A stretch of 64,000 bases of DNA, from NCBI GenBank assembly GCA_949130495.1, contig OX422207.1, forward strand, positions 830,526,073 through 830,590,072, given 5' to 3'. Of the stretch, positions 21,875 through 34,478 are shown piece after piece. Position numbers and translations under genes: made by a program. Source of the DNA: Sambucus nigra. Its lineage: Eukaryota; Streptophyta; Magnoliopsida; Dipsacales; Adoxaceae. The first letter of the stretch is position 1. Each line of letters begins with the position of its first letter. The notes under the pieces were generated by a model that saw only the letters and a program-made list of their open reading frames with translations, was not told the DNA's origin and searched no databases.

Positions 21875-24800
21875 TTAATCAGCACACACCATACAAATAG
21901 ATTTACGCAAAGAAATAAATCGATTGTAATCTAAAGGTTTGGTAAACATATCTGCAAGTTGTAAATCAGTTGGAAGATAATTGATTTCTAATTCCTTAGT
22001 TTCAACTAATTCGCGTATAAAATGATGTCTTATTTTTATGTGCTTTGTTTGCGAGTGTTGAACAGGATTTTTAGAAATATTGATCGCACTTTGATTATCA
22101 CAATAGAGATGCAATTAGTTTTCTTGAATACCATAATCACTCAGCATTTGTTTAAGCCATAGTAATTGAGCACAACAGCTGCCAGCGGCTATGTATTCAG
22201 ATTCAGCTGTTGAGAGAGATGTGCAGTTTTGTTTCTTACTACTCCATCCTACCAAGTTATTACCTATATAATAACATGCTCCCGATGTGCTTTTACTATC
22301 ATTAGTACACCCAGCCCAGTCAGCATCAGTGTACCCAATTATAGTGCTTAGTGTGTCATTAGTGTACAAAAGTCCTAGATTCAGAGTGCCTTTTACATAT
22401 TTAATGATTCGTTTAACAGAATTCAGATGGCTCTCTTTAGGGTTATTTTGATAACGAGCACATACACACACAGCATACATAATATCAGGACGCGAGGCAA
22501 TAAGGTATATCAAGGTTCCTATCATACTACGATATAGTATAGGATCTATGGATTTTCCATTTTCGTCTTTAGACAGTTTTATCGTAGTACTCATGGGTGT
22601 TTTAGCATTTTTAACACTCTCAAGGCCAAATTTCTTTACTATCTCTAAAGCGTACTTAGATTACGATACAAATAACCCTTCTGAATTTTATTTGACTTGA
22701 AGACCTAAGAAAAATTGCAACTCCCCCATAAGAGACATTTGAAACTCCTTATGCATTATTTCAGAGAAGGATTTTACTTCTGAGGGAGAAGTTGATCCAA
22801 ATATAATATTGTCAACATAAACTTGAGCAATAATGATGTGTTTGTCAAAAATGTTTGACAAAAAGGGTTTGATCATTTCCACCTCTTTTGAAACCTTTAT
22901 CTAAGAGGAAACTGGAAAGACGCTCATACCAAGCTCTAGATGCTTGTTTAAGCCCATACAAAGCCTTTTTAAGACGAAATACATGATTTGGATATTGAGG
23001 GTCAATGAACCCTTTAGGTTGTTCTACATAGGTCTCCTCAGTCAATATTCCATTAAGGAATGCAGATTTGACATCCTTTTGGTAGAGTGTAAAATGCAAG
23101 TGGCAATCCATAGCAAAGAGAAGACGAATAAATTCTAAATGAGTAACAGGAGCAAAAGTCTCGTTAAAATCTATTCCTTCAATTTGAGAATATCCTTGAG
23201 CAACTAATCTAGCTTTGTTTCTAATGATTATCCCACTTTCATTAGACTTATTTTAAAAATCCAACGTGTTCCAATAACCTTTTTGTGATCAGGCCTAGGT
23301 ACAAGATACCAAACATCATGAATGACAAATTGAAGAAGTTCTTCCTGCATAGCAGAAATCTAGTGAGAGTCATTCAATGCCTCATTTACATTCTTTGGTT
23401 CCACTAGGGAAACAAAACATGCATAATGTGCATAATTTCTTAGTTGAGATCTTGTACGCACTGGCTCACTAGGGTTACCAACTACGTTATTTATGGGATG
23501 ATCTTTAGAAACCCAATTAGGTACTTCAGGTATCTCAATTGGTAATGAATCATCTATTTCAGTAGAGTCATTTTCTAAAATATTTGTAGGCTCCTCTACA
23601 ATAGTTGATTCACCAATCTTGTTCTCTACAGTAGTGTCACTCACAATCACATTTATGGATTCCATCAAGGTTTTAGTGCGAAGATTATACACTTGATAGG
23701 CTCTACTGTTAGGCGAATATCCTAAAAATATAGCTTTATCTCCCCGGCTCTCAAATTTGGACAAGTGTTCCCTATCTTTGCATATATAACAAGTACTACC
23801 AAAGGTTCTAAGGTACTTAAGATTAGGCTTTTTATTATACCAAAGTTCGTAAGGGGTTTGTTTGGAATTCTTTTTAAAATAGACCCTATTTATGATGTGA
23901 CATGCAGTACGAATAGATTCTACCCAAAAATATTTAGGCAAATTCTTGGCATGTAACATAACACGTGCCATCTATTGAAGTGTACGATTCTTTCTCTCGG
24001 CAATTCCATTTTATTGAGGAGTCTTAGGAGCACTAAACTCATGTTTGTAACCATTATAGTCACAATACTCTATTATACCAGTGTCTTTTAATTCTCCACC
24101 TCTATCACTACGAATTTTATTTACTTGAGTGTCCTTTTCATTTTCAATCCGAAGAAGGATTTTTAAGAAAGTTTGAAAAGTGTCAGACTTTTGTTTTAAA
24201 AAGGCTACCCAAGTAAATCTGGTGAAGTCATCAACCATAACTAGAATATAACTGTGTCCACATAGACTAACAGTTTGGGAAGAACCCATTAGGTCCATAT
24301 GGATGAGCTCCAAGGGATTAGAGGTAAGAACATCATTAACTTTCTTATGAGGTGCCTTAACAATTTTACCTTCCTAACAAGAACCGCAGACAATGTTAGG
24401 AATGGGTTTGATTTTAGGAACTCCTCTAACTATTTCTTGAGAAGTCAGTCTACTAAGATTATCGAAATTTTTGTGACCCATTCTGTTATGCCATATCTCG
24501 TTGTCATCCATTCTGGCAACATTACAGATTTCAAAATTATTCATGACAGTATAACAATTGTCATGAGTTCTGAATCCCGTAATTATGCATTCACCTTTTT
24601 CATTTAAAATTTTGCAATTGTTCTTTGAAAAGGTAACAGTATGATCTGAGTCACAAAATTATTAGATACTAAGTAGATTGGCCTTAAGACCTTTAACTAG
24701 AAGAACATTTTCGAGAACAGGAAGTCCATCTTCTTGGAGAGTTCCTTTGCCTATGATTTGAGATGATACTCCATCACCAAAAATGACTTTTCTACCAGCG

Positions 24801-27392
24801 AAGCTGGTTTTGTTCAAAAGTTTAGTATCATCCCCAGTCATGTGCTTAGAACATCCAGAGTCTAGATACCAACCTGATGATGTGTGCTCAGCTTTTAAAG
24901 TAGTAATAACTATATTACACTTCATCTGAGGTAATAGATCTTCTTTTCCAACCCAAATTGCTCTAGTATTCATTTTGCGCTTATTAGCTCTCAATTGATA
25001 AAATTTGCGAGCATTCGATTTTTGTTGAAAAATGTTTTGCGCCTGATTTTGAGTTTTATGAAAAACATGAGCATTTGATTTAGGAAAGTGCTTAGGAATC
25101 CTTCTAGGAAATGTTCTTTTAGGTTTGGTCTTTCTCTTTCTAAAATTAGAATTTTTGTCTGGTTGTTTAGGAAGTACATAATTATTGCGACTCCTCCTAG
25201 AATAGTTAAAGTTCTGATAGGTAGCAGGATAACAGACAGGTTTAACTAGTCTCCTAGCATAGAAACTATCAAAAGAGTGACCGTATATATCACAGTAAGA
25301 GCAATAAATATTTCTCAAGGAAGGGGTCTCCTTAGGAAAGTCTCTAAACAACGGTTTTGAGGAATTTTGAGGTTGGACTCTATTCCTAGGTAGGACAGTC
25401 TTGAATGCGGACTCACTCTTCCTAATAGAGGGGCAGACGTATTTAGCTTTAGGTGAACTTTCATGTTTAGAGTAACTTGATTCCCCAATGTTAAAATTTT
25501 AATGTTTTGAATCAAACTCAGTTTTTAGGGAATGAAAATCTGGGCAGGCTTCAATAGATCTTTTACCTCCTGACACAAACTTGATAGTTTCAAAAGATTT
25601 TATTTGTGTCTTCAAATTGGGGCAAAACCCTATTCCAGTTCGATCATCAGAATTGGTTTTAGATTCAGCAACAAATTCATCAAAACAGTTTGAATTATTT
25701 TCAAATTTTGTAAATTTTTTGAAAACAGTTGCTGTCTTTTCTTTAGTTTGTTCCAATTCTGACAATGTCCCTTTGTATTTTTTATCTAGAGTTTCATTTG
25801 TTTCAGTCAAATCTTTGAGTTTTTGATCAAACATTTTGATTTCACTTTCATGAGTTAAACATTGGGTAGTATACTCTTCAGCATTCAGTTTGACCATTAG
25901 GCTTAGATCTTCCATCTTTTTGGTGAGATCTTTCACAATCTTTTCTAGTCTAGTGCTTTTCTTGAGAGTTTTAACATAGAGTGTGTGAATATCTGGGAGG
26001 TCTTCATTGTCCGAGTCACTAAGTGTAGTGTGTGAAGTGACCCCTAAGTCTTCATTCTTTGAACTCATACACCCATTGACATCGTCATTATCGCTTTCCC
26101 TTTGACTCACACACCCCGAAGAAGAGATAGCAATATTCTCAGTAATCAAAGCATCTAAACCAGTAACAGCATTATTCGAAACATCAGTAGTAAAATTACT
26201 AGATTCATCCTCATTAACAAACACATGCATATCATCATTATAGATAATCTTGGCAAAGAAAGACATGCAAGGGTAAAAAACATCAGATGACTCAGGTTCC
26301 TCATTTTCAGAGTCACTTGAATCATCCCATGTTTTGAAAATGTTGGCTCTAGTGTGTTTGTTTTGAATGTTCAAGTTAACTCTGCAGTTTTTTGCAATGT
26401 GTCCTAGTTTTCCACATCTATAACATTCAGTCTTCTTAAGGTCTCTGTTAGGTCTAGCGTGAGAGTCCTTGTATTTTTGTCATGGCTTTTCTCATGAGGT
26501 CTGTGATTAAAGGGAGTTGGATAATTAGACTTGCCTTGTTTATTTGCCATGCTGTTTCTAAATTTAATGATTTTCTTAAACTGTTTTGACATCAAGGCAA
26601 TCTGATTGTCCAAACTCTCTATATCGCATTCCTCATCAGAGTCATCATTGGAAGTATTAAATTTAGGCTTAATCAATTTAGAATAGAAGCTTAGATTGGA
26701 ACTAGTCCGTTTCCTATGGGAGTGGGTCAATTGCTTCTTAAATTCTAGTTCTATTTCCACAGTTCTTAATTTACTACTGAGTAATTCAGGAGTGAGATTT
26801 ATATCACACATTTCCTCAATAGCATATCTTTTGTTGTCAAATTTCTATGGTAATGATCTTACAATTTTAGATACAATTTCTTGTCTGTCATATGATATCC
26901 CATTAGCATGCAGTTTTGTCACAATATCAGTCAGGTTCATATAGAAGTCATCAAATGACTCAGTCTCAGACATAATTAAAGAGTTATACTATTGAATGAG
27001 CATTTTAGTTTTAGTAGCTTTAACTCTAGTGTCACCTTCATGAGCAGTAACCAAAGTGTCCCAAGCTTCCTTAGAAGTGGTACAAGATGAGATTCTTTTG
27101 AACTCATGTTCATTTATGGACATAAATATGGCATTATTTCATTTGTTATTATTTCGAGAAATTATTTCTCTTCTTGTGTGAACTCACTTAATACTTTCTT
27201 AACCCTCTCATTACTTCCTTCAGTGGCTGGTTTTGTAGGAAAAATGTAACCATTTTCAACAATGTCCCAGACATCACCTCCCAGAGTTCCTTGAATGAAA
27301 GCAATCATTCTTACTTTCCAGTAAGCAAAATTGGTTCCATCAAAGATAGGAGGTCTGGTCAAGTTACCAAATCTTTCATTTTTCTCGTCCAT
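21875..27392 (-). pseudogene. Gag-Pol polyprotein of copia A, broken
   Basis: All domains of a Sirevirus-type Gag-Pol are present in order but in about a dozen fragments. Gag core is 27392-27162 and 26811-26404. A knuckle CYRCGKLGHIAKNC near 26440-26390 lies after a frameshift. An acidic and coiled-coil Gag extension is at 26374-25499. Protease with DSGCSKHMTGD is in 25351-24662. The integrase core is in 24313-24011 and 23971-23360. Reverse transcriptase is in 23111-22845 and 22882-22688, where the catalytic YVDD reads YVDN. RNase H is in 22594-22115 and 22114-21875, the last with LYCDNQSAI. The product would make the particle, copy the RNA and integrate the DNA. The stops, frameshifts and lost catalytic Asp make it inactive. 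No envelope-like frame follows. Confidence 0.92.
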
Positions 27393-27451
27393 ATTTGATT
27401 TTCAGAAAACAATTTCAGAAACACAGGATCTCTTTAAAAGAAGTTTACCAA

Positions 27452-27463
27452 GCTCTGATACCA
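27452..27463 (-). promoter_or_regulatory. Primer-binding site of copia A
   Basis: The minus strand reads TGGTATCAGAGC, the exact plant initiator Met-tRNA complement, two bases from the LTR end. Confidence 0.9.
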
Positions 27464-27465
27464 AT

Positions 27466-29473
27466 TGAAAATCTGTTACTAAAGCCGTTTAATAAAATTA
27501 AACTATTTAAGTAACTCCGAACAGTTTTTTGAAGAAACTCTTTTCTTAAAAACCAAAACTATTTTGAACACAAGATGTGTTTTATAAAAGTATGTACGAG
27601 ATCTTTTCAAGATTTGATTAACAGGTTTATAAAACAGTTTAAACAAACTTTAAACTCAGCACAATCAAGAATGAGATGAGAAGATGTAGGAAGATTAAGA
27701 ACAAGATTTTTTACGTGGTAAAACCTCACCCAATTGAGGAAACATCCACGACTCCCTCTACGGAGTAAAAACAAAAATTCCACTATAAACAAATTTTAAC
27801 AGTTACAAACTATATAACAAACATGCATACAACTGAGACCTATATAAGTTTAGGAATGTACCCACTGGTGTCCTTATAACTTCTCTGCAGTTCTGATTGT
27901 CGATGTTGTTCTCCCAGTTTGTTAACTCCCAATTTGTTCAAGCTCTTTACGTCGACTCTTGTTCACAAGATCTTATTACCAACACTTTTCGTGTTGTAGG
28001 GTGCAAGTGTTTATGGAGGTGCTCTCTAACACATGCATGCACACACACACTTATTATGTACAATCAGTCCTAACAAATTACATATAAGTCTATATGCAGT
28101 AACTTTTCTTTTTCTCTCTTCTCACAAAACTTAACCTTTTTTTACCTTTAAAGCAATCCAAAAATCCACGGCTATCTTACTCAGAAGACGTATCAAGATC
28201 TTAATCAATCTCTGTTTTTGAAAAGATTTTTGAGATTGAAAACCACCAAATGCGATTCCAAACTAGGTCAAAGGTCTTGTTTCAAGAGAACTAGAAACAG
28301 AAAACATTATTGTTGATATCAAAGTTAAAAACATTTACAGAAATCAAATCAACAATGTATTTCTCAAGCTGAGAAAGAAAAATGCAAACTAAGTGTAATA
28401 TATCATGAAGAACTCAGATTTGAAATTTTTATATACCAGGAAAATAGATCTAAGAAAACGATTAAGTTGGAAATAAAATCTAAAGAACGAAGAGGTTACA
28501 GCAATAAACCAACTCTCAAATCACCTCTCAAACACTCAAGGTTGTGTTTGGGAAAATACAGGGGTTTGAAGGTTTATATTTGGTTTGAACTGTTTGGACG
28601 ATTTAGGGTTAGGGTTAGGTTTTCTAACTCTTCCTCTCTCTTCTGTTTTCTCTCTTTCTCTCTCTTTTCTCTCTTCTCTCTCTACTCTTTTTTTTTCTCT
28701 CAAAGGACGAAATGGCCAAAAGTCTCTGAAGGCTGAGAGTATGAGCCTTTTTATAAGAGGCTGAGAAGGTTCGAGAATGAGGATTGAAATCAAGGGATCA
28801 GATTTAGTCAAGATCAATTGACTTGGATCCAATGGTTCACGATAAGCGGTGATAAAGACTCTCCTGATTGGTCCAAAACGGGATTACAGGGATTATGAAG
28901 GGGCGCATGCAGATCGTTGATAAAAAGGATCTAAGGGTTGAAAACGTGCACTGGTTTTTACTCTATAAAGAAACATACTTTCCACCAATCAGAAAGCAAC
29001 AAATGTTGGATAATGAATAGAGATAAAATGCGCATTTGAAAGTAATTACAATGTACACCCTGAAGTCTCTGCCGCTTTCGGATTCTACACAAGGTAACTT
29101 TAGGCCAATTAAACCAACAATATGAAATAGCAGATTGACCCCACAAACTTTTAAAACCAAGTTTTAATTAATTAAAACCTTATTTTAAAATGTTTATAAA
29201 ATCCCAAAAAATATTTAAAAAGAAATATTAGGTATTTAAACACACTCAGCATATGTACACACATTAATATGCAATATGACATGTATATGATCCATTCTAC
29301 TGTGTGTGAGTGTTGGTAATGAGGTCTAGTTCACTTCAATCAATGATGAAATAGTAGTGCAAGCTCTGAGGTTCTTTGGATTCTAGGTTAGACATAATTT
29401 TGTCACAATTTCCAAACTAGATGAACACTTATATAATATAAACTCAAGTGAGTCAAGAGTATAAGGCGCTTCA
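27466..29473 (-). repeat. copia A 5' LTR (right copy, 2,008 bp)
   Basis: Runs from TGAAAATCTGTTACTAAAG to ATAAGGCGCTTCA on the plus strand. On the minus strand the promoter would drive the polyprotein; a TATA-like CTTATAAAAAGGC lies near 28747-28759. The stretch TTTAGGGTTAGGGTTAGG near 28602-28619 is part of the LTR, with a diverged match in the other LTR. Confidence 0.92.
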
Positions 29474-31817
29474 GATTATATTAATATGATGGTGGTGAGC
29501 CATCATGAAATAGTTATAAATTATAGAGATAGTCCCTTTTTGTTTATGTGCGTTTGAAGTCAAGAAATATAATGGGGTTGTAAGAATGAATTTAGGATTG
29601 AGCTTGAGGTTTGCAGACTACTACTTATGTGTGCACCAATAGTCGGGATTGTTATTAGATATATCGAAGTGCATTAGGATATAGATGGGATGTATAGTGA
29701 TGGTTATATAAGTTAAACTTTGAGTTAGTAACCTTAATGTATATATATATATATTGGAAGACTATTCAAATCATACGGACAATGGATGAATATGTTTCAA
29801 GGGAGATGTTGTATAAGGGAGAATGATTTAAGTAAGTATGGGTTGTAACAAGGGTAAGTATTGCGAGAGTTGTATACATATCGCTAGCTTATTTTATTTG
29901 ATGATTAATGATTGGAGATTAGGATATCCATATATATAAAGATTGATATACATATTTAAATTGGATAAAAAATATGGCGCGAATGTATATTTCTTGTGTG
30001 ATGATTTATACATATGATGTGATTGTTTGTATATATATATATATATATATATACTGTGTGAATGATATATATATACTTATTATGTGAAGCATACCCGGCA
30101 CATGCTATCATGGGAAGTTGCGCGATGAGGGTGAGCCCCTGGCTTGAGGAGCAGGGTGTGGATAGTCCCCGGGTCATAGTCGTCCATTTTTATTTGTGTG
30201 ATTTTATTTTGGGGGTGAGAAGTCTTGGGTATGAGTTGTTCTCACTTTCCGATTAGTAACTATGACCGCTTCCCATAAGTTAGGATTGATTCTATCGCCA
30301 TGGCGGTGTGATAATAGTCCGATAGGTGGTGACCCCGAGAGAAAGAGTGTAATTCCTGGAAGATAATAGCATGGTGCAGTATTTTGGTATCCTATAACCG
30401 TTTATGTTATGTGCATTGCAAAGTGTACATTATGTGTGTTATGTATACGTGGTTATATGAATGGATGATTGCTCATATATATTTAGAGTAAAAATATATT
30501 TATATATCCTATAGGTGAAGAGGATATGGAGTTTCCATGGTGTACATCTTGTGTGATTTTGGTGTACTAATTTATGAGGGTCGAAGAATCGTACTTAGAG
30601 ACAACTGCAGTTATATCGACCCTTAGGAGTTAGATAAAGATTTTAATTATGTTCTTAGATATTGTATTCAATTATTAGGTAGTTGCAGTAGTAGGGTTTA
30701 TGTAGAAGACATAATGGATCCCTACGATCAACATTGTCAAGGAGTAGTGTATCGGGGGGGGGGGGGGGGGGTTCCTTGTTTGGATTTCGCTTTGCGAGAC
30801 GCCCCACGCATGAAATGCGGTGAAATGTTGAGAGTGGAGAGAAGTTTTGTCCTTATTAAATGTATGTATGTTATTTAGAGAATAAACTCTTATATTGAAG
30901 CTTAATGTTAATGTGTGACGTATTAAGACTTATAACTAGTTTAAGTTAATAATTGGAACCACTAGAGCCTAGTAAGGCATATATGTGTATATATATTTAG
31001 GTGTGATTAGAATGGAAAGGATTCTTGGGTTATGTTAGGATGACAGGTCATGCGGGTATAGGTTGTGCCTATTGTAAGGTAGGTTGTCCTTATATGGGTG
31101 GGGTAACTTAATTAAGGTTCCAGGACACGCCTAGGTGCGCGTTGTAGATGAGAGGTGAGTTTGGAGTTTCACGAGAGTGCGACTCCACTTTAATTATGAA
31201 ATAGTGCATTTATATTTATTATGCACGGTTAACACACTTGCTGCAAACATTTTTACACCTCGGGCTCTGACCCGTTTATATTTCTCTTTTGCTATATATA
31301 TATATACTGTTTACTACAGGTGTCCTATCGCATGGATACCGGATGCTTTTCTATCCAGAGTCTTGGGAGCCGTAGCAGTTGCGGACTGTGGCGGGATTTA
31401 GATTGTAGTCGCTTCCTACTTCTTTGTAAATATAGATAGGACTCATTTGTATATTGGGTTTACACCCAAGGGTTATATGCAGCTGTTTATATTTCTTCTT
31501 TATGGTTATTGTATTGTCTGCGGCCCGACAACTTATTCGGGTATATTTCCTTTTATGTACTCTTTTGATTTTAATGTTTAGCACTTCTTTTATCATGGTA
31601 CGTGTGCACGTTTTACCTTTGTTAGTAGTTGTGTATTGTTGGGATGATGCCCTTTGTATGTTTTTATTAAATTTTGGCATTCGCTTTTATAGTTTTGGGT
31701 AGTTAGCCTTATCTATATTAGTATAGTCTGTTGATGCTGAGAATGAGCTATCTAAGATTCCTGATTTAATGTAGTATAGGGTTGGCCACCCGTTATTATT
31801 TTAAGCGGGGTGTCACA
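29474..31817 (+). repeat. gypsy-2 5' LTR, right segment
   Basis: It resumes at the second GATTA copy and ends GCGGGGTGTCACA at 31817. It aligns with 52868-55185. It includes a TA microsatellite (about 30029-30053), an 18-base G run (30754-30771) and the 14-mer GATGCTGAGAATGA at 31733-31746, 71 bp before the LTR end. Short open frames in it are not conserved between the two LTRs. Confidence 0.88.
30754..30771 (+). repeat. Poly-G run (18 G)
   Basis: Eighteen consecutive G. The other LTR of the same element has GGGAGGG at the matching place (about 54117-54123), so the run expanded here or is a sequencing or assembly artefact. Confidence 0.9.
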
Positions 31818-31819
31818 GA

Positions 31820-31831
31820 TGGTATCAGAGC
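31820..31831 (+). promoter_or_regulatory. Primer-binding site of gypsy-2
   Basis: TGGTATCAGAGC, a perfect complement to the 3' end of plant initiator Met-tRNA, two bases after the LTR end. It fixes the 5' LTR boundary and the plus orientation of the element. Confidence 0.93.
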
Positions 31832-33631
31832 ATCAGGTTCTAGTGTCTTTAGGATCTGTGCAGGTTTTTTACGTTCTTTCGCAAGCGTTCTTGATGTAGA
31901 GCCCTACTATTAGGATTGTTATGTTCACTATGTTTATCTTCTTCTGCGAGGTATACTCATTTGAACGAAGTTCTGACACAGTTGCTTTTGTCTCAGACGT
32001 CGTCAATAATAAGTCGTCCAGGAAGGGGCAAGATGAGAGATGCAATGCCCATAACAGATTTTGGATACGCTTTTACTGGAGGTATTTTCTTTCCGCGATT
32101 CACGCGGAGATAAGGAGGAGATTTCTAGCGGTGATTCAAGGTGATCTGACGGTGGTCGAGTGAGAAGGAGAATTGAATCGAATGGAGAATTTTGTGATTG
32201 ATTAGGTAAGTACTGAAGATAAACTAATTGTGGAGTCCTGGGCGGTTTAGATTGAGGAATTTGTCAATATTTATTAGAAACCTGGTGCTCCTGACTTTTA
32301 TTGATGAAAGGTATGTGGCATTGTCCCCTTTTTAGGAGTATCTTCTTCATTTAAGAAGGGGGTAAGAAATTTAGAGACTCGAGTTTATTGAGTAGGATTG
32401 AAGGAGTTAATATCAGCGGAGCAAGATCATCGTCACATCAGGGTATTAGGCAGGATTGTCGGGGGTCGCAATAGCATTTTGTCCTTCAAGATGATTAGGA
32501 AGGATTTTAGGGAAGATGTTTCTCTTGTGGAGAAATGGGCTTTAGGAAGAAAGATTATCTTGGAAGGGGTAGAGGACTTTGAACAGGGATTCATGGATGA
32601 AGTAAAGCAGTTGGAGTATGGAGGTGTAGTGTAGAATACCTTTCTTTGGGTTTAGATCACGCTTTATGCGGTATTGGTAGCATCGCATGTAAAGTATAAT
32701 GAGTGGTTAACAGCTACACCTATAGTGTGTACAAAAATTTCCTTGGAGGAAGGAGTGAGCAAGTGTGGTCTTTGTATAGCATCATTGGGATAATAGACGG
32801 TCTAGTGAGGAGCAAGTAGAGAGTTATGCTATTGAATTCCAGATGTGCGGGCTATTAAGGTTTGTTGAGTAGTGGCTATAAGGTTATTGCCTTATAGATA
32901 GGCTAGGGCAGGTAATTGTGGCATTCCAATAAGAGAAGGACTGACTCTGCGGTAATGCCTTAATGTGATGTTAAGTATTTGTATAGTTGAGGAGTTTTAG
33001 AGTTTAGAAAATTTATTATTGAGCGGAGAATTTAACTCATGGTTGTGCTAGTTATGAGAACTAGGTATTGGTGAGAGTATTGTATTTGTTGGGACCTTGT
33101 GTCTTGAACATAAGGTGTTTGATTGGCGTGTCGAAAGACGTGATGTTATTTTATAGTATATTGTTATATAGGCCTTCGAGCAATATCTATAATTCAAAAA
33201 TATTTTATAAAACCTTAATCCCGGTTCAACTGATCTCAATCCCCAACATAGCTACATAGTAGTGTATTGGGAGGGTTCCTTGTTTGGATTTCGCTTGCGA
33301 GACCTCCCCCGCATGAATGTAGCGAATGTCAGGAATTGAGAAGAGTTCAACCATTGGAAATTTCATACTTTTATATTCTTCATACGCTATTAAAGATTAA
33401 ATTGTTGAGAGTTATTTACGATTTGAGACTAGTAGAGCCGGGTTATGTTTTTACGAGTTGAGTTTGGGTACAGGGTGTATGGGCACCCTGGGTAGCTAGT
33501 TTGATTTTTAAAGTTTATTTGGTTCGTTGTGAGAAGTGGGAGAGATAGGTATAATGATCTTGAGGGTAGATGTAAGAACTAGATGAGGTTCGGAGTCCTA
33601 GGCATACCTTAAATTTCGAGAACAAAATTTT
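31832..33631 (+). other. Non-coding interior of gypsy-2 (LARD-like)
   Basis: The whole interior of gypsy-2, about 1.8 kb. No gag, protease, reverse transcriptase, RNase H or integrase motif was recognised in any frame. The longest frame (32398-32634, 78 residues, charged) matches nothing I know. At about 33260-33340 there is a segment clearly related to part of its own LTR (around 30746-30815 and 54107-54170). The last ~50 bases (TTTCGAGAACAAAATTTTTG) look like the end of a chromovirus pol, left in front of the polypurine tract. Confidence 0.65.
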
Positions 33632-33646
33632 TGTAAGGGGGAAGTC
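33632..33646 (+). promoter_or_regulatory. Polypurine tract of gypsy-2
   Basis: TGTAAGGGGGAAGTC directly before the 3' LTR. It is nearly identical to the gypsy-1 tract, down to the preceding TTTGT. Confidence 0.8.
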
Positions 33647-33845
33647 TATAATACCCCGTGATTTTGGGACTGAGAAATTAAATTTTTGGGAGAAATAAAA
33701 TTTATTTAAATTAGAGAATATTAAAATTTGGAAATTGAGGTCCAAAATTTGAGGACGTTATAAAGTATTCCAGATGACGATTTTGAGTGCGCCATTGATT
33801 CCGGATGGGTCGAGAAAGTCGAAGTGATTATCCTTAGGTTTTATT
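33647..33845 (+). repeat. gypsy-2 3' LTR, left stub
   Basis: Begins TATAATACCCCGTGATTTT (the first TG has become TA) and matches 18465-18649 of the 5' LTR. It breaks off at TTTTATT (33839-33845), which also belongs to the adjoining copia gag. The next 275 bases of LTR (18650-18924 in the other copy) are missing. Confidence 0.85.
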
Positions 33846-34403
33846 GTCAAATTTCTGTGGTAATGATCTCAGAATTTTAGACACAATTTCTTGTCTATCA
33901 TAAGTTATACCATTAGCATGCAGTTTAGTGACAATATCAGTCAGGTTCATATAGAAGTCATCAAAAGACTCAGATTCAGTCATGATTAAGGAATTATACT
34001 GTTGAATTAACATCTGAGTTTTAGCAGCCTTAACCCTAGAGTCTCCTTCATGGGCAGTAATCAAGGTATCCCATGCTTCCTTAGAAGTGGTACAAGATGA
34101 GATTCTCTTGAACTCATGTTCATTTATAGACATAAATATAACATTCTTACCTTTATTATTATTGCGAGAAACTTGTTTCTCTTCTTGAGTAAACTCACTT
34201 AATATTTTCTTAACCCTCTCAGTACTTCCTTCAGTGGCTGGTTTAGTAGGATAAAAGTATCCATTTTCAATAATGTCCCAGACATCATCTCCCAAGGTTC
34301 CTTGAATGAAAGCAATCATTCTTACTTTCCAATAAGAAAAATTGGTTCCATCAAAGACTGGAGGTCTGGTCAAGTTACCATATCTTTCATTTTTCTCGTC
34401 CAT
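33839..34403 (-). pseudogene. Truncated copia gag, leftmost unit of array B
   Basis: The first ~188 residues of the same Gag as in B2: start MDEKNERYGNLTRPP, the UBN2-type core with TSKEAWDTL, and ILRSLPQKFDNK at the break. The rest of this unit (gag end and all of pol) and its outer LTR are deleted. The frame is otherwise clean and differs from B2 at very few residues (for example NVIF for NAIF). The protein has no knuckle and cannot function alone. Confidence 0.92.
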
Positions 34404-34478
34404 GATTGATTTTGAGAAAACAGTTTCAGAAACTCAGGATCTTTTTGAAAAAAGTTCACCAAAAGCTCTGATACCAAT

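Larger units (their letters stand above)
19578..29473 (-). mobile_element. copia A: Sirevirus-like element, complete structure, broken pol
   Basis: TG...CA ends with a perfect target duplication GATTA (19573-19577 and 29474-29478). The LTRs are 19578-21573 (1,996 bp) and 27466-29473 (2,008 bp). The Met-tRNA primer site is at 27452-27463, and a polypurine tract is next to the left LTR. The ~5.9-kb interior holds Gag-Pol with many stops and frameshifts. It belongs to the same family as array B: LTRs clearly alignable (by eye about four-fifths identical), interior the same size, and protein closely similar. Its own LTRs differ by a few percent, so it is older than array B. Confidence 0.93.

Noticed and set aside
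28598..28622. Telomere-like TTTAGGGTTAGGGTTAGG
   Set aside because: It lies inside the copia A LTR and the other LTR has the diverged form (TTTAGGATTAGGG near 20724), so it is part of the element and not a telomeric array.
31351..31680. 109-residue minus-strand open frame
   Set aside because: It overlaps gypsy-2 LTR sequence and is not kept open in the other LTR.
32398..32634. 78-residue charged frame in the gypsy-2 interior as a gag remnant
   Set aside because: No gag motif, no zinc knuckle and no similarity I recognise; kept only as part of the non-coding interior.
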